64,000 bases of DNA from Seison nebaliae (GCA_023231475.1 JALJEE010001273.1:41449-105448); one strand, 5' to 3'. Positions 46,746 through 58,686 are shown, counted from the first letter of the stretch. A program made the numbers and translations. Notes: generated from the letters alone by a model not told the origin.

Positions 46746-49428
46746 ATGTGGAAATTATGTTTATTGTTCTGCATTTCAACTATAACAATGGTCCGAGCTA
46801 ATTACGATTATTCATACGGAGATAACGAAGAATATGAAGAACAACAACCAGAAATTATAGTGAGAAGTAACCAAATGCAACAGAGAAGGATCACAGTGAA
46901 TGTAGGAGAAAAATTGGGATTCAGATGTCGAATCTACTCCGATTCACAAGTGAATGTTCAAATGTATCAAATTGTGAAGAATGCTACAGGTTTATTGAGA
47001 TTTTTTGTCAACCAACTTGTAATTGTATTTCTTTTTTTCAAGCTCTTGCTCTACATGGAAACATTGACCAGAAGAAACTAATTTATGACACTCAGCAAGA
47101 TAGTGATCGAAAGGAAGAGAATGGACATATCATTTCGAAATCGAAAGCTGTTCTCGATCGTTCCAATGGAAGAATGCGAACAATTGTTGGTTTTCGAACA
47201 CCAAGTTGACTTTCCTTTAAAACCATCTTCGGTAATATAATAATGTTTTTAGTGGCGAAAGTTGAGGATTCTGGAGAATATTATTGTAGTGTGGGAGAGG
47301 AAGAAGTTGATTCACTTCCTATTACTGTTCGAGTACTAAGTTAGTGGAAACAATATTTTTTTGAATATTTGAAAATTAATTCATTTGTCTCACAACAATT
47401 CTTCTGCAATTTATTCCCATATTATCGTTCTGTGCTTCTTTTGGTTGTTAACCGTGATTTTAGAGAAAAAATTATTTTGCTCTAAATACTTCTCTTTTTT
47501 TGCTTATTCCAATTTCGTTTGTTCAAACGACTTTTAAAAAAGATAAAAGAAACTTCCATGAGAGACTAGAATGTTCCTTATTTTTTACGTAACTAAAAAA
47601 TTAGTTTTAAACTTTGGATGAAATATAGTCAGTTAACAAGTTCATTAAGGAGATGATAACAATTAAGTGTAATAACTCCATTTCCATCACAAATTTATAG
47701 TTGCACCAGCCTCCGTCCAAATCGAACAAAGGAATCAATTACAATCAGATCAATTCTCATTAAACATTAGCGAAGCCTTCGAATTTTCTTGTGTTGTTCG
47801 AACTATATTTCCTAATGATACCTTTATCAAGTTTCATTTTATACTTTAATAGATAAAATCAGTTTCTTGATATTATTACTCCTTTAGAATTTTGCTAAAC
47901 GATAAAGATATAACGACATTATTCCCATATAAATCGATTGAGAAACTGAATAATAACGCCCATGAATATCTGATAATTCAATCGACATTTACTGATAATA
48001 AGTACGATTTAATAAAAAACGAGTTAACTACAGATGACTTGGAATACACAAATGAATTGAAATGTCTTGCCACTACAACAGGACAAAAAGATGATTTCGA
48101 AAACTTTATAGATCAGAATATGGATGAAGTAAATAGACTTGGATTGGAGAATGACGACGATCAACAACATAATATAATGAAGTTGCAAAAGAAAGCAATT
48201 GTTCATATTAATTTCAATTTGCCTGTACAAAACATTGAATGTACAAATGGAGAAGCTATTCATAAATTAAGAGGATTGGCTTTTAAATGCGAATGGAATT
48301 CTTTACCATTGGCAGAATCTCAATGGATTATTGAAATCGATGGCAACTCATATCAACTACCTCAACACAATAACAGTTTTGTCAATCAAATTATTAAGGT
48401 TTTTGTTATTTCTCTTATTTTTCAGTTTCCTTAAAACTTCCATCATCATCTTCCTTAACTATTTATTACTTAAATGGTTTTCTTAGCACAATTTAATCAT
48501 TTTTTCTTTATTTATTTATTTAGCAAAATACGAATGGTAAGCAAGAAAATATTTTAACAATTCAAGACGATTTCTTCTCATCGTCAGTTCCATGTAACGT
48601 GGATTTTTGTGATGATATGAAATTCGAAGTAATTCGTCGAAAACTCGTCGAAAGCAGTCAACGACTGCAATTTATATTTGGAGCGTTTAATAAATTGGGC
48701 AAGAAACAATCAGTTTTAATTAAACCATCTCCCGAATATATGAGACGTGTACGTTCATCAGGTTCCTAATCTTCACTTCATCGTAACTACATTAATCTGA
48801 CTAGATGATGATATGACATAGTAGTAAATTATTGATAAGAAGATCCCAAAAATTATTTGTTTACATTTCCAATGACATCCTTCTTTGTTGCTAGATGAAT
48901 TCCTCTCCAATATCTAACTTTTCACCAATTACCAATTCCACTTCATTTTTCTCTCAAAATACACAGGAATTGGATAAACTCCAAGATATTTTTTTATTTT
49001 ACTTTTGTGAAAGAAGTTTATTCTTTTTTCATTTCTCTATCATCATTCTTGTGCATCATTATCGAACGTCTTTCAATTGTCGTGGACGCACCAGTCTGAA
49101 GTCTTTCCAAACTTTAAAAGTGGAAATTTTTATCCCTAAAAATTCAGTTTCATTTGTCTTAAATTCTCAATTTGTACGAAACTTTTTGCTTTTTTTATCT
49201 TTCTTGCTTCAACTAATTTATTCTCTTCTTCTGTTGCTTTTATTGTCATCTTAGCGGAAATTAAGTATAATTTGTTCTTTTTTCCATTTTCTAGAGAAAC
49301 AAAATGTTCATCATACAAAAACTCCAGTAGAACGTCAAGGTAACGTAAATCCCAACGAAGCAGCTTCATGTGCAACCGCATATCGATTTCTGTCAACAAT
49401 TTTACCACTACTTCTAATATTTTGGTGA
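46746..49428 (+). CDS. Multi-exon Ig-domain cell-surface protein with GPI-type tail, unrecognised
   Basis: Seven exons join in frame: 46746-46989, 47043-47204, 47253-47339, 47701-47830, 47888-48398, 48524-48746 and 49295-49428, giving 496 aa. The protein starts with a signal peptide (MWKLCLLFCISTITMVRA). Ig domain 1 has cysteines in LGFRCRIYSD and GEYYCSVGEE. Ig domain 2 runs from FEFSCVVRT to ELKCLATTT with a core LLNDKDI. A third Cys-containing segment (LAFKCEWNS) looks like a degenerate Ig domain. The end is a hydrophobic tail without cytosolic part (FLSTILPLLLIFW), typical of a GPI signal. Between 48746 and 49295 an additional exon starting near 48896 (NSSPISNFSPITNS) is possible. I do not recognise the orthologue. 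Confidence 0.68.
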
Positions 49429-50757
49429 AAGTTGATAGAAGCAATAAAGCTCCCGTCTAACAAATGATGAGAAATATATTATTAACATTTCCAACAAAAA
49501 AAACATTGAGAGTTACGAACAGCGTTGATGAACGACTCTCGTTGCTCAACCTGGTGTTCCCACTATTTTTCATAAAAACAAAAAAACTCTTTCTTACAAG
49601 CTTTTTTACACTTTCAACCAAAATTACACCTGCAATACACGATTATTCTCTATATTCAAAGTTCAACGTTTCCTCCTTTACACTTACACACTCATTTAAT
49701 ATTCAGTCAATTCCTGTTTTTTTGTTCCTTTAACAAATCTCTAAAGTATTACAATATTTTTTTCCTATTTCATATCACCAGGTTCCTATCGTCGATCTTC
49801 TTCCTTTAGTTGATATGATGATATAAGTTACATTTCACGCAGTCGCACTAATATTTTACCAGATTTACCCGAAAATAAGTTTTCATTCTCAAAATTATTC
49901 CTCATCGAAGAATTATTTAGAAATGATGACGTTTCTTCTTTAATTCTATTTATTGTTAATCATTTCTTTCCAATCACCTTCCTCCTTTTACCATTGCCTC
50001 TTCATCTTTGTATATATATCTAGTGTTGAAAATGATACAATATGAGGATTCTGAACTCCATAAAACCTTCGAATGGATATGCATAGTTCATTAAATCTTT
50101 CAACTTTCATTAGATCTTCACAATCTATTTTGAATTATATTTATGTATGAATTTATGTCACACTCTTCTATTACTATGAATACACATACTACTATTACTA
50201 CAACCAATAACAAACTTATTACACAACTTAAACATTTTCCGTGTCTCTTTTATTTCATATAATTATATAACTGAAACTCTCGACTTCAAACCAATTACTG
50301 GGGTTACGAAAATCTTTTAATATCAGATCTTTTTCTAATGCATTTTCACATTTTTTTTTAGCTTCTTCTATATTTACCGATATTATTTTCATTAATCGTT
50401 AATTCTGCGATTTATCGATATTATTCTTCAATATTTTCTTATTTTTCATTTTATTTATAAACTAAACAATTTAACGATTTTATTCTTATTCCTCGATGTA
50501 AATTTCTTTCAATCAATTTCTCGAAACAGGTTTGAGAAATTTTCTCCATATTTTTAACTATGCAAGAAAAAAAAATCAAGAAATCAAGGTCCTTTCGTTC
50601 TTTCCAGATCTATACTAACTTTAATAGCAGAAAGTATATGTAAGTAACGCGATTCTGACAGATTGACATTTATCTTCTGTTCTTCATATATAATTTCGGA
50701 ATAATTTCGGTTTTGAATAAGACTTTAACATTTTTCCATAGAGCAGTTAAACTATGA
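49429..50757. other. Intergenic, convergent between the Ig gene and PMP3 gene 1
   Basis: About 1.3 kb of A+T-rich DNA. It should contain the 3' UTRs of the plus-strand Ig gene and the minus-strand PMP3 gene. No coding frame is convincing. Confidence 0.4.
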
Positions 50758-50946
50758 CTATCCATCTTCAAGTTTGTTCAAAATTACTAGCCAAGCATAA
50801 ACTACGCCGGGAAACCAAAAGGCTAATGTGAAGATTATTGATAAACATGCAGTACAATCGATTTGTTGTCGATGTAAAATTATTCCTACCGGTGGAATGA
50901 AAAAAGATAAGAAGCAATAAAATAATTGCGTTTCCGAACAATACAT
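50758..50946 (-). CDS. UPF0057/PMP3-family small membrane proteolipid (copy 1)
   Basis: A single exon encodes 62 aa. Two hydrophobic helices are separated by a short polar turn: LFYCFLSFFIPPVGIIL, then HRQQIDCTAC, then LSIIFTLAFWFPGVVYAWLV. The PPVGI block and PGVVYAW block are the signature of the PMP3/UPF0057 family, small membrane proteins known from fungi, plants, bacteria and nematodes that influence membrane potential and salt tolerance in yeast. Its role in this animal is unknown. A diverged paralogue lies about 3 kb away on the same strand, on the far side of the STIM-like gene. Confidence 0.88.
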   Translation of the reverse strand: MYCSETQLFYCFLSFFIPPVGIILHRQQIDCTACLSIIFTLAFWFPGVVYAWLVILNKLEDG

Positions 50947-51189
50947 TTCTTCAGTATAACTTTAGTATGATTTTTGATCCATTTGAAATTTTGATTTTTC
51001 CATTTTTCAATGTGGTTCAATGAACCTCGTTTTCTTTTACAAGAATTAGTAAACCCATATAAGTATCGCCCATGTATATAAAAAATTTCATTCTGCTAAC
51101 GAAATTAAAATTTTACGTTTAAGCCTTTTTACTGTAAATTTTATTATGTATTTAAAAGAGAGAGTTGTTCAAAACTAATGTGACGTCTC

Positions 51190-51402
51190 ACAAGGGAACG
51201 TCAACTACCTCGGACTCGAAATCGGACCTGAAACTTCGCATAGTGATAGAACATTATTTATCACCGACGAAAATGATTTTTGCTAAGGTGCATAGTCAAA
51301 GTATAATGCACACATTAATTAATAATAAAAGTATTTTAAGTATATAACATCAAAATGTATAACTTTTGTACTTTTATTGCTTATTATACTTTGACTATGC
51401 AC
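51190..51402 (+). mobile_element. Truncated copy of the 57.3-kb inverted-repeat element
   Basis: The left arm (from ACAAGGGAACGTCAACTACC) matches the arms of the element at 57324-57651 almost base for base through the segment ending TGATTTTTGCTAAGGTGCA. The internal part also matches (GTATTTTAAGTATATAACAT). The right arm stops after TTTGACTATGCACCT, so its distal portion is missing. It sits about 500 nt upstream of the STIM-like gene. Confidence 0.85.
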
Positions 51403-51910
51403 CTATATGCATTAATTTCCCAATTTTTTAAACAGTCCTTAAGTTACATTTTTTCAATTTCAAATTTAACAGTTTTAACTAGAAGTTAAATAATTATAAA
51501 ATTTAACAGTAGTTAATGGTGACGATTATCGTAAGTTGAGAAAGTAAAAAATTAATTTAAAAAATCTTAAAGAATTTAGGTAGTGTTCAAAAGAGAAGCT
51601 TTTAATTGTTAAAAAATAATTAAATCGGATTTTTATTCACAATTTGATTTTGACAATCTGTAGTATAGAATCTATTCTATCTCTAATTGTAAGATGTTTT
51701 ACTCTTCTTTGGACTAATTTCATCCTGTCATAAACAAATATTTAACCGATCGATTTTATTTATTCCTTTCATTTCGATAATTTTATTAAACATGAAATTC
51801 TAATTATCATTAGTAGGAAAACAAAGTATAAAATTAAATTGCCATTAGACATTTTTCTTCTGAAAAACAACTTCTCTTCCATATCTATATGTGTATTGCG
51901 ATATAATGAT

Positions 51911-53579
51911 ATGCTGCTCAACATCCTGATGACATTGAAGTGGCAGATGATGAAGAATTTTCTTTTTCCAATTCTTCTTTCAATCATTCTCCCATTGATC
52001 GTGTCAACCAAAACCAACAACAGTTTTTCTCATTCTTCTTTCTTCCTAATTTTTATCGATATATAGCAAATCCAAATTTCCAACATATTATTCAATTACA
52101 TCATTTGATCGACGATAACCACGATGGAAACATTCAACTAACGGAAACGAAACAGGTTCCTCTTTAAATAGAAGATGTAGCTCTCTTCATAAACATATTA
52201 GTTTCTTCAAGAAGAATTAATTTATGAAGATAATGATAAATTCGATGATAAATTAGCCACAAAAAAGGGGAATTTCTTCCATAAAAATGACGAAACAATT
52301 TCAGCCGATGAATTATGGGAAACATGGAAACAATCTGAAAGTTCATAAACTTCATTCATTTCAACAACTTTTATCTTTTCAAATTAGTGAGTCGATGGAC
52401 GACGAAGGATATGATTTCATGGTTGACAATAATAAAAATTCCGAAGTTTGTTATTCATAATTTCGAAAAGTATAAGATAGATGGATCACATTTACCGAAA
52501 ATGGCCAATGATAAACAATTTCTCAAATCATTAGGTGTCACTGATTCGAGATTACGACAACAAATTTCATTGAAAGCGACAGATCTCGTTCTCTTTGGAC
52601 CGTCATTCGATGACAACGATTATGGTAGTGGTAGAACGAAATTATTAATTTACGTTTTTTGTCTTCCATCTATACTCATTTTGAGTATCGTCATCATTCT
52701 TTATCATTATAAAACTGAAAGAATGAAGATAGATCTAATGAAATTTAAGAATTTTCAAAATAAACTGGAAAGTTTAAGAGATAAGTTTAAACATTTTTCA
52801 TTCAGTCTATTACAATTTTTCTCATTTTTTTTTCTTCCTTTTAAAGAATCGATTCAAATGAACAAAACAAAGTTCAGAATATATCACATTCGAGCAGTTT
52901 CTCTAATGAGAAACAATTGCAGAATAATATGGAAACGTGTCGAAAAACGAACTATAATTATGTTCAATCCGAAATTAAGAAAAGTCCTCCAATGAATCAA
53001 GAAATGTTATTCTTATCTAAAAGTCAATATATTGAATTGGACAAATCGATAAAGGATTCAATAGAGCGTGAAAGAAAACATTTGAAAATTTATCGGAATG
53101 ACGTTCGCACTAGACTGACTACCGTACAAGATAATATAAAAAAAGTGATAGGAAAAGGAACGAAAGCATGGTCGGGTTGGCGGCTCGCTAGTGAAGCGAA
53201 TATGCTCAAATATCGTGAAGAAATTAATTTGTTAAATGAGGAGTGGATGACGATGGTAAAGAGTGAACAGCGCGTGAATAATATGTGGCAACAACTTCAA
53301 AAGTTGTTGACAGATATTTCTTCTCAAGAAATTTTAGATTTCGACCATAGCCAATCTTACGACAGTCGGAATGACAATTTTGAAGAAAACGGAATTCGAA
53401 ATCTCAACCGTTTCCGAAGGAGTGAAACAACTCAACAATTGAATCAGGTCCAGTTGTCGGATAAGAACTGTGGTGTTCTTCCATGTACTAACCATAAGAG
53501 ATATAGGCAACCCAGTTTCTACAATAAACTTAAAAAAAGATTCCATTCCCCAAAAACCTATTCGACGATGGTTACATAA
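51911..53579 (+). CDS. STIM-like ER calcium-sensor protein with divergent cytosolic part
   Basis: Five exons join in frame: 51911-52022, 52067-52155, 52202-52340, 52388-52784 and 52847-53579, giving about 489 aa. A signal peptide (NFLFPILLSIILPLIVS) leads into an EF hand whose loop DDNHDGNIQLTE keeps ligands at positions 1, 3, 5 and 12. A hidden-EF-like segment (ETISADELWETWKQSE) and a SAM domain (SRWTTKDMISWLTIIKI to TDLVLFGP) follow, then one membrane helix (LLIYVFCLPSILILSIVIILY). This is the STIM layout: a luminal sensor that gates Orai channels when ER calcium falls. The cytosolic part is helical and charged, but I do not see the usual Orai-activating SOAR region; LASEANMLKYREEINLLN is the nearest helix. 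A Lys-rich tail (KLKKRF) may bind phosphoinositides. Which upstream ATG starts translation is uncertain. Confidence 0.8.
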
Positions 53580-53828
53580 ATATTGGTTGATAAATCAAAA
53601 ATTTCGAGGAAGTTTATTATTATTTATTAAACAACGACCGTTATCAATTTGAGAATGATTCATCGAAACTTTAAAGAATATTCTTAATTTTTCAAATATC
53701 TTTATTTGAATATCATTTAACTTAACTCAAACATTTTCTTCTAACACCCATTCTTCTAATTGAATTTTCAACTCTCTTGTCATTACAGTTATTTATTAAA
53801 TTGAGAATTATAAAATAAAATTTTTATG

Positions 53829-54002
53829 TTACAAATAATCTAAGATCACCATCCACGCATAAATGACACCAGGAATCCAGAATATTAATGTCAATATCAA
53901 TGCCACGATAACTCGGCCGTCAATCGCTCCTGTGTACATCAGAACACCGAGAGGTGGGAATAGTAGTGCGAAGAGACATGCAATAAATTGCGGTCCCGTC
54001 AT
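53829..54002 (-). CDS. UPF0057/PMP3-family small membrane proteolipid (copy 2)
   Basis: A short single-exon gene encodes 57 aa starting MTGPQFIACLFALLFPPLGV. It has the family layout of two helices: FALLFPPLGVLMY, the turn TGAIDGR, then VIVALILTLIFWIPGVIYAW and a short C-terminus (MVILDYL). It is closer to the family consensus than copy 1 at 50758-50946. Its stop lies about 250 nt from the converging STIM-like stop, so these 3' ends may overlap. The function in animals is not established. Confidence 0.92.
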   Translation of the reverse strand: MTGPQFIACLFALLFPPLGVLMYTGAIDGRVIVALILTLIFWIPGVIYAWMVILDYL

Positions 54003-54355
54003 CTGCTGTTATTTTTTGCGTATTAGCCGTGTAGCTGCAATTTGAATGACGTTCTCATTTATCAACTGATTTCATTTCGATTTTCAAATGAAAGTGGATA
54101 GTTTTTAATATTTCGAAATTTATTATTTAACAATTCAGTTTCAATAAGAAATTAGTTTTATCATTTGATTTCATCCAAAATTTGTTACAAACCATATTTC
54201 TTTCCAGATACCAAAAATTTTTTAAATCTTCATCGATAAAATATTTTATTAAGGTAGAAATCGATATTTGAAAGTGGAAAATATATTTTTCATTATATTT
54301 GATTGAATTCTGTGTGAGACAAAGAATTGATATTAAACAATATCGATTGGTAGAA

Positions 54356-55855
54356 TTAATGATTTTCAGTTTGATGACTTGAATTATTTATATTATTAGT
54401 AACATTAAATTTAGGTGAACTATTCGGTTGTTTATGGAGTATTCTTTCTGCAATTTTTAATTGATTCATTGACTTTTCGTTCTTGTCTTTCGGAGAATCA
54501 TCTTCAAACAAAGAGAGTCTTTGCTTTTGAAAAATGAAAGTCTGTCGTCGTTTTCGATTTATGTGATCGTGAAGTGATTCCAGTTGGTAGATTTGTTGCA
54601 ATTTTGTATCATGATCATCAATATTCGTTTCCAACAGTTTTGATGGAAGTGATCGGTTATTAATTTTGAATGAGAATGAACGAAATTTGATTGAAGATGA
54701 TGGTTGGAAATTTCTGGAACAAGATCTGTACATTGTTATATTTGAAGAAAATTTTCTCGTTATGTTCTCCTTACTATCACCAGACGCGCAAGGGAACAGA
54801 GTACAAAGAGCATTGCGAAAACGTATTCCGGTAAGACAGTATAAAAAGAAATTTATGGCATGATTCATAAACATAAGATTTATTTCAAGTGAAAAGAGTA
54901 AAGATGCTGTATCACGATTGAAGTGCGTCCTCCATCCAAATATGTTATCCAAATATAATGGGGTCAATAAGCAAATGAAGGTAAAAGTGACACTGACCAG
55001 CATAATATTCATATTTCGATCTCTTTGCATTGTACCATGATTTTGAGAGAGTTTCCTCGATCGTAGCACGAAATGCGTTATGTTAATATTGCAATAGAGA
55101 ATGATAGTGAACGGAAGAAAACAAAAGAGAGTGATCACCAAATAATGTAACACTTTCTTATCAAATTCTTCATATTTAGGCAAGGCAACACAATTGACAA
55201 AGGTGGAATTGTGGATGAAGAGACCCTCATTATCATATTCAATATTTTCGCTGAAATTCGTTAAATTCGTTTGCACTTCATAACCATAAAGGAATAGATT
55301 GGGTGATTGGAAGATACAAACAATAATGAAACTGATGATGCAAATTGACATTATAGTTCTCTTACAACTCCACATTTTAGCTTTTGTTGGAAATTTTATT
55401 AGGAGTAAACGATCCAGTGATACAAACACGAGAATCCAAACACTGTAAGAACTGCAGACATACTGCAGAAATTTGTGTATTCGACAAGCATTGATGGATG
55501 TAGTTCGAATATCATAATCGAAGAAGGAAAAGATGAAATATCTCCAAGTTCCGATGTAAATGTATAACGTATCAACCAATGTCAACACGGCAAGATATAT
55601 ATTTGTTGAATATTTTCGCATATGTTTTTGAGTGAAAACTGCCAGAGACAGACCGTTACCTAACGTACCAACAATGGTAAACATAACAGCGCAAATAATG
55701 TATACATAACTCGCTGTTACAGAGATGTATACTTGTCCACTTCTGAAACTATCAACCTTTTCGTTTACTGTTTGATTGGCACTCGAAGTTGATTGATGAG
55801 GGAATGAATGAAGAATAATTTCATATGAATTTGTTGTTGTATCCGAAATACCCAT
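54356..55855 (-). CDS. Class A (rhodopsin-type) G-protein-coupled receptor, probably for a neuropeptide
   Basis: A single exon encodes 499 aa. The first about 45 residues are extracellular with an N-glycosylation site (NQTV). Seven membrane segments follow: VYIICAVMFTIVGTLGNGLS (GN of helix 1), YLAVLTLVDTLYIYIGTW, then helix 3 ending in SLDRLLLIKFP (a DRL variant of DRY), CKRTIMSICIISFIIVCIF, LHYLVITLFCFLPFTIILY, MLVSVTFTFICLLTPLYL, and helix 7 MNHAINFFLYCLTG, a variant of NPxxY. Paired cysteines (ACRIHKF, VNCVALP) fit the conserved disulphide. The layout recalls FMRFamide/myosuppressin-type receptors, but I would not assign a ligand. The cytosolic tail is long and rich in Ser, Asn and Arg. 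Confidence 0.85.
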   Translation of the reverse strand: MGISDTTTNSYEIILHSFPHQSTSSANQTVNEKVDSFRSGQVYISVTASYVYIICAVMFTIVGTLGNGLSLAVFTQKHMRKYSTNIYLAVLTLVDTLYIYIGTWRYFIFSFFDYDIRTTSINACRIHKFLQYVCSSYSVWILVFVSLDRLLLIKFPTKAKMWSCKRTIMSICIISFIIVCIFQSPNLFLYGYEVQTNLTNFSENIEYDNEGLFIHNSTFVNCVALPKYEEFDKKVLHYLVITLFCFLPFTIILYCNINITHFVLRSRKLSQNHGTMQRDRNMNIMLVSVTFTFICLLTPLYLDNIFGWRTHFNRDTASLLFSLEINLMFMNHAINFFLYCLTGIRFRNALCTLFPCASGDSKENITRKFSSNITMYRSCSRNFQPSSSIKFRSFSFKINNRSLPSKLLETNIDDHDTKLQQIYQLESLHDHINRKRRQTFIFQKQRLSLFEDDSPKDKNEKSMNQLKIAERILHKQPNSSPKFNVTNNINNSSHQTENH

Positions 55856-57323
55856 AATGATAATGGCAGAATTTATTCGATTATCTTATTATGATGCGGC
55901 AAAGACTTGAAAAGTAATCCATCTTTAGATGATCAAGACGAACATACGTGATTGAGTCAAATAGATATTGTATTCCAAAGAAAGAGATTGGACCTTACCT
56001 CCAACATTATTAGCACAAAAAAAATCTATTAATGATTCACGGAAAGAAAAAGTTCAAACTTATTATAAACAATTCAAATTTTTTTTCCATTTAAATTTAT
56101 TTATGCACCAATGGCATAACATGAATATTCAATTTCTTTTTAAAATATCTTCCATCCAACCAACCTAATACCTCCAATAGACTATAATCTCCAATATATT
56201 TTACATGAATGCACACTTCTATTCGACATACTATCATTATCACAGCTTAATCGAATTCACGTCAGCGAATTCCACTGCTATATCTATTCATGAGTTTTTA
56301 TTATAAATGAGCATATTCTCATTCCATCATTTTCTTCCTATTGTATACATTTTTTTTATACCAATTAATAATTCTTCAACATATTTTTTAGCGTGTGGGA
56401 ATATTATAGATATTGTGGAAACTATATTAATTATGATGAAAAGAATGAACATCTTTTCTTTAATTCCGTAAGACGTAGAAAACCATATAGCCCGTATAAC
56501 AAAAAAATTGATCTTAATAAAATTAATTTTCAATTAACATTAAACTTTATTTAACTCTTAAATTACCTTTTTCGATGTATGATTTAGGCAAATATCAATG
56601 CAGAAAAATTGAACTTCTAAATCAAACACCAAATTAAAGAATGAGTAAGAAGTGTATGAAATTTTCCTTATGGGAATTTTAGCAAGTCAAACTTCTTACT
56701 ATAGTTCCATCTTTCTTCATATTAAGAACAATTTTTCTAATTATTCAAATGCTTCATAACGTAATTTGATAAATTACTGCAAAAAAGCGTGAGAGACAGT
56801 TCGGAGAGATAATTCAGAAAGTAAAATTTTTGAAGACTAAAAAATTAGGAGATCATTTTCGGAGTCAATTCTGAGTTCAGAGAGAACTCTGTTCTGAGTT
56901 TATCAAATGAAAATGAATTTTACTATGTACAAGCAAGTATTATACATGTACGTAATGTACTTGCAACGTTGCATGAATTTCCTGATCGCAATTTAACATT
57001 TTTAGTTGAATTTGTTGTATAATTTCTACTATATAGGAATATTTTAATAAATCTTTTATAATATACAGCTCTATTTTAAAGTAATCGGACAAAATTCCAT
57101 TTTTTTTAAATGCTCATAACTTTCTTCAAATAGCGTTATATGTGTAAAGGGGCATATCGTTAGATAGCCATATTTAAGCTCTTTCTAATAGTCCTAACTT
57201 CGAGGGAAAAAACGTAAAATTCGTTCTTGAATAACCGATTAATTAACATACTTCATTTCTCTCTATTTTTGAGATTCGAAAATCACATTTTAAGTAGTTA
57301 AACTTAAAGAAAATTTCGATCTA
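55856..57323. other. Intergenic, upstream of the GPCR gene
   Basis: This stretch holds the GPCR promoter and A+T-rich DNA. A minus-strand open frame at 56327-56533 (hydrophobic segment MFILFIIINIVSTISIIF) lacks an ATG at its start and could be the last exon of an unrecognised membrane-protein gene. I do not call it. Confidence 0.4.
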
Positions 57324-57651
57324 ACAAGGGAACCTGAATTACCTCGGACTCGAAATCGGACCTGAAACTTCGCATAGTGATAGAACATTATTTATCACCG
57401 ACGAAAATGATTTTTGCAAAGGTCCATAGTCAAAATATTTTGCGCTCATTAATTAATAAAAAAATATTTTAAGTATATAACATCAAAATGTATGGCTTTT
57501 GTACTGTATTTTTTTTTTAAAATTAATCTGCGCATTATACTTTGACTATGCACCTTAGCAAAAATCATTTTCGTCGGTGATAAATAATGTTCTATCACTA
57601 TACGAAGTTTCAGGTCCGATTTCGAGTCCGAGGTAGTTGAGGTTCCCTTGT
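57324..57651. mobile_element. Long-arm inverted-repeat transposable element (MITE/foldback type), full copy
   Basis: The left arm begins ACAAGGGAACCTGAATTACC at 57324, and the right arm, read inward from 57651, begins ACAAGGGAACCTCAACTACC. The arms match nearly base for base for about 110 nt or more, through CTCGGACTCGAAATCGGACC and TGATAGAACATTATTTATCA. The centre of about 80 nt is A+T-rich and unpaired. No coding frame is present, so mobility would have to be supplied in trans. A second, truncated copy lies at 51190-51402. Confidence 0.88.
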
Positions 57652-58680
57652 AAGTAAAATATTCGGTTTCAGCATAAAAAACTGGTAGAGAATAAAAAAA
57701 AAATTCTTAAAATGTCCAATAATTACGGAATTATTGAGCATCTTTTTAAAAGGGTTTTTTAAAATTATCTAAGAAATTTTGCTTGATTAAAAAATTTTAA
57801 TTATCCTATCTTCTTCAGCATTACCAATAACCGAGAAATACAAATTTTTATTAAAATTGGTAACAGAAAACTATATTTTTTTTGCATTTTCTATGCACAT
57901 ATTTAAGCCCTCAACAGGGTCCTTAATTCAGACTCGATTTTTATAAAATGGATCTCAAATTGATCGTCTATTATTTCCTAACTTATGTTTAAGATCTCAT
58001 GTCAATAGAGTCGATATTCTCTATTTTATAGATAAAAGTATAAGAAACATATTTTAAGTTTTTCGCTAATTTTAGACCAAAAAGTTTTAATTATTGCGAA
58101 AATACTACTAAAGTTAGTACTATAGATCTATAAACTGTTAATCAGTTTGTACACATCAACAAACAATAATATTTGATAAGTGGATACTTGCATAATATAA
58201 TATGGATAAGTCGTAAAGAAAAATGTTATCGCCCAAATTAGATTTGAATATGAATATTAATTTGTTTTGAGCAAACGTTAAACTAATTTGTGAAATTGAA
58301 TGGAATGCTTATTTTATTAAAGAGGAAAAATGTATAAACATTTCGACATGCTATAAAAAGATTTGTCTGTTTCTCGACAACATATTCGATCCGTTCAACA
58401 AGAGAACATTCCGATCATTAATTATCATTAAATTATTACATCATATCGTGAAAAATTCGTCCAAATAAATTAACACTAATCAATAAAAAGTTTTCATTAA
58501 AATTCAAGTCGTTTCCACTGAAATCAAGATACCTTAGATCAAATATTAATTATGGTAAGATCCTTTTTACATTACCAAGACTATCAATTACAAATTTTTT
58601 AAGCTAAATGGAGAAACCTGATACGTGACAAACATTCGGTCACTAACCAATAGTGTAAAGAGAATTAGTTAAAAGTAGGG
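57652..58680. other. Non-coding A+T-rich stretch
   Basis: About 1 kb between two repeat features. I see no gene or RNA signal, only A+T-rich unique-looking sequence. Confidence 0.4.
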
Positions 58681-58686
58681 TTGCTG

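Noticed and set aside
48895-49254. 119-aa frame within the Ig gene
   Set aside because: Most of it is pyrimidine-rich intron-like DNA. The joins on either side work in frame without it, although a short exon at its start remains possible.
52387-52995. Separate SAM-domain gene
   Set aside because: It joins in frame to the upstream EF-hand exons and the downstream coiled-coil exon as one STIM-like protein.
56327-56533. Hydrophobic 68-aa minus-strand frame
   Set aside because: It begins without an ATG and no partner exon could be found; too little to call a gene.
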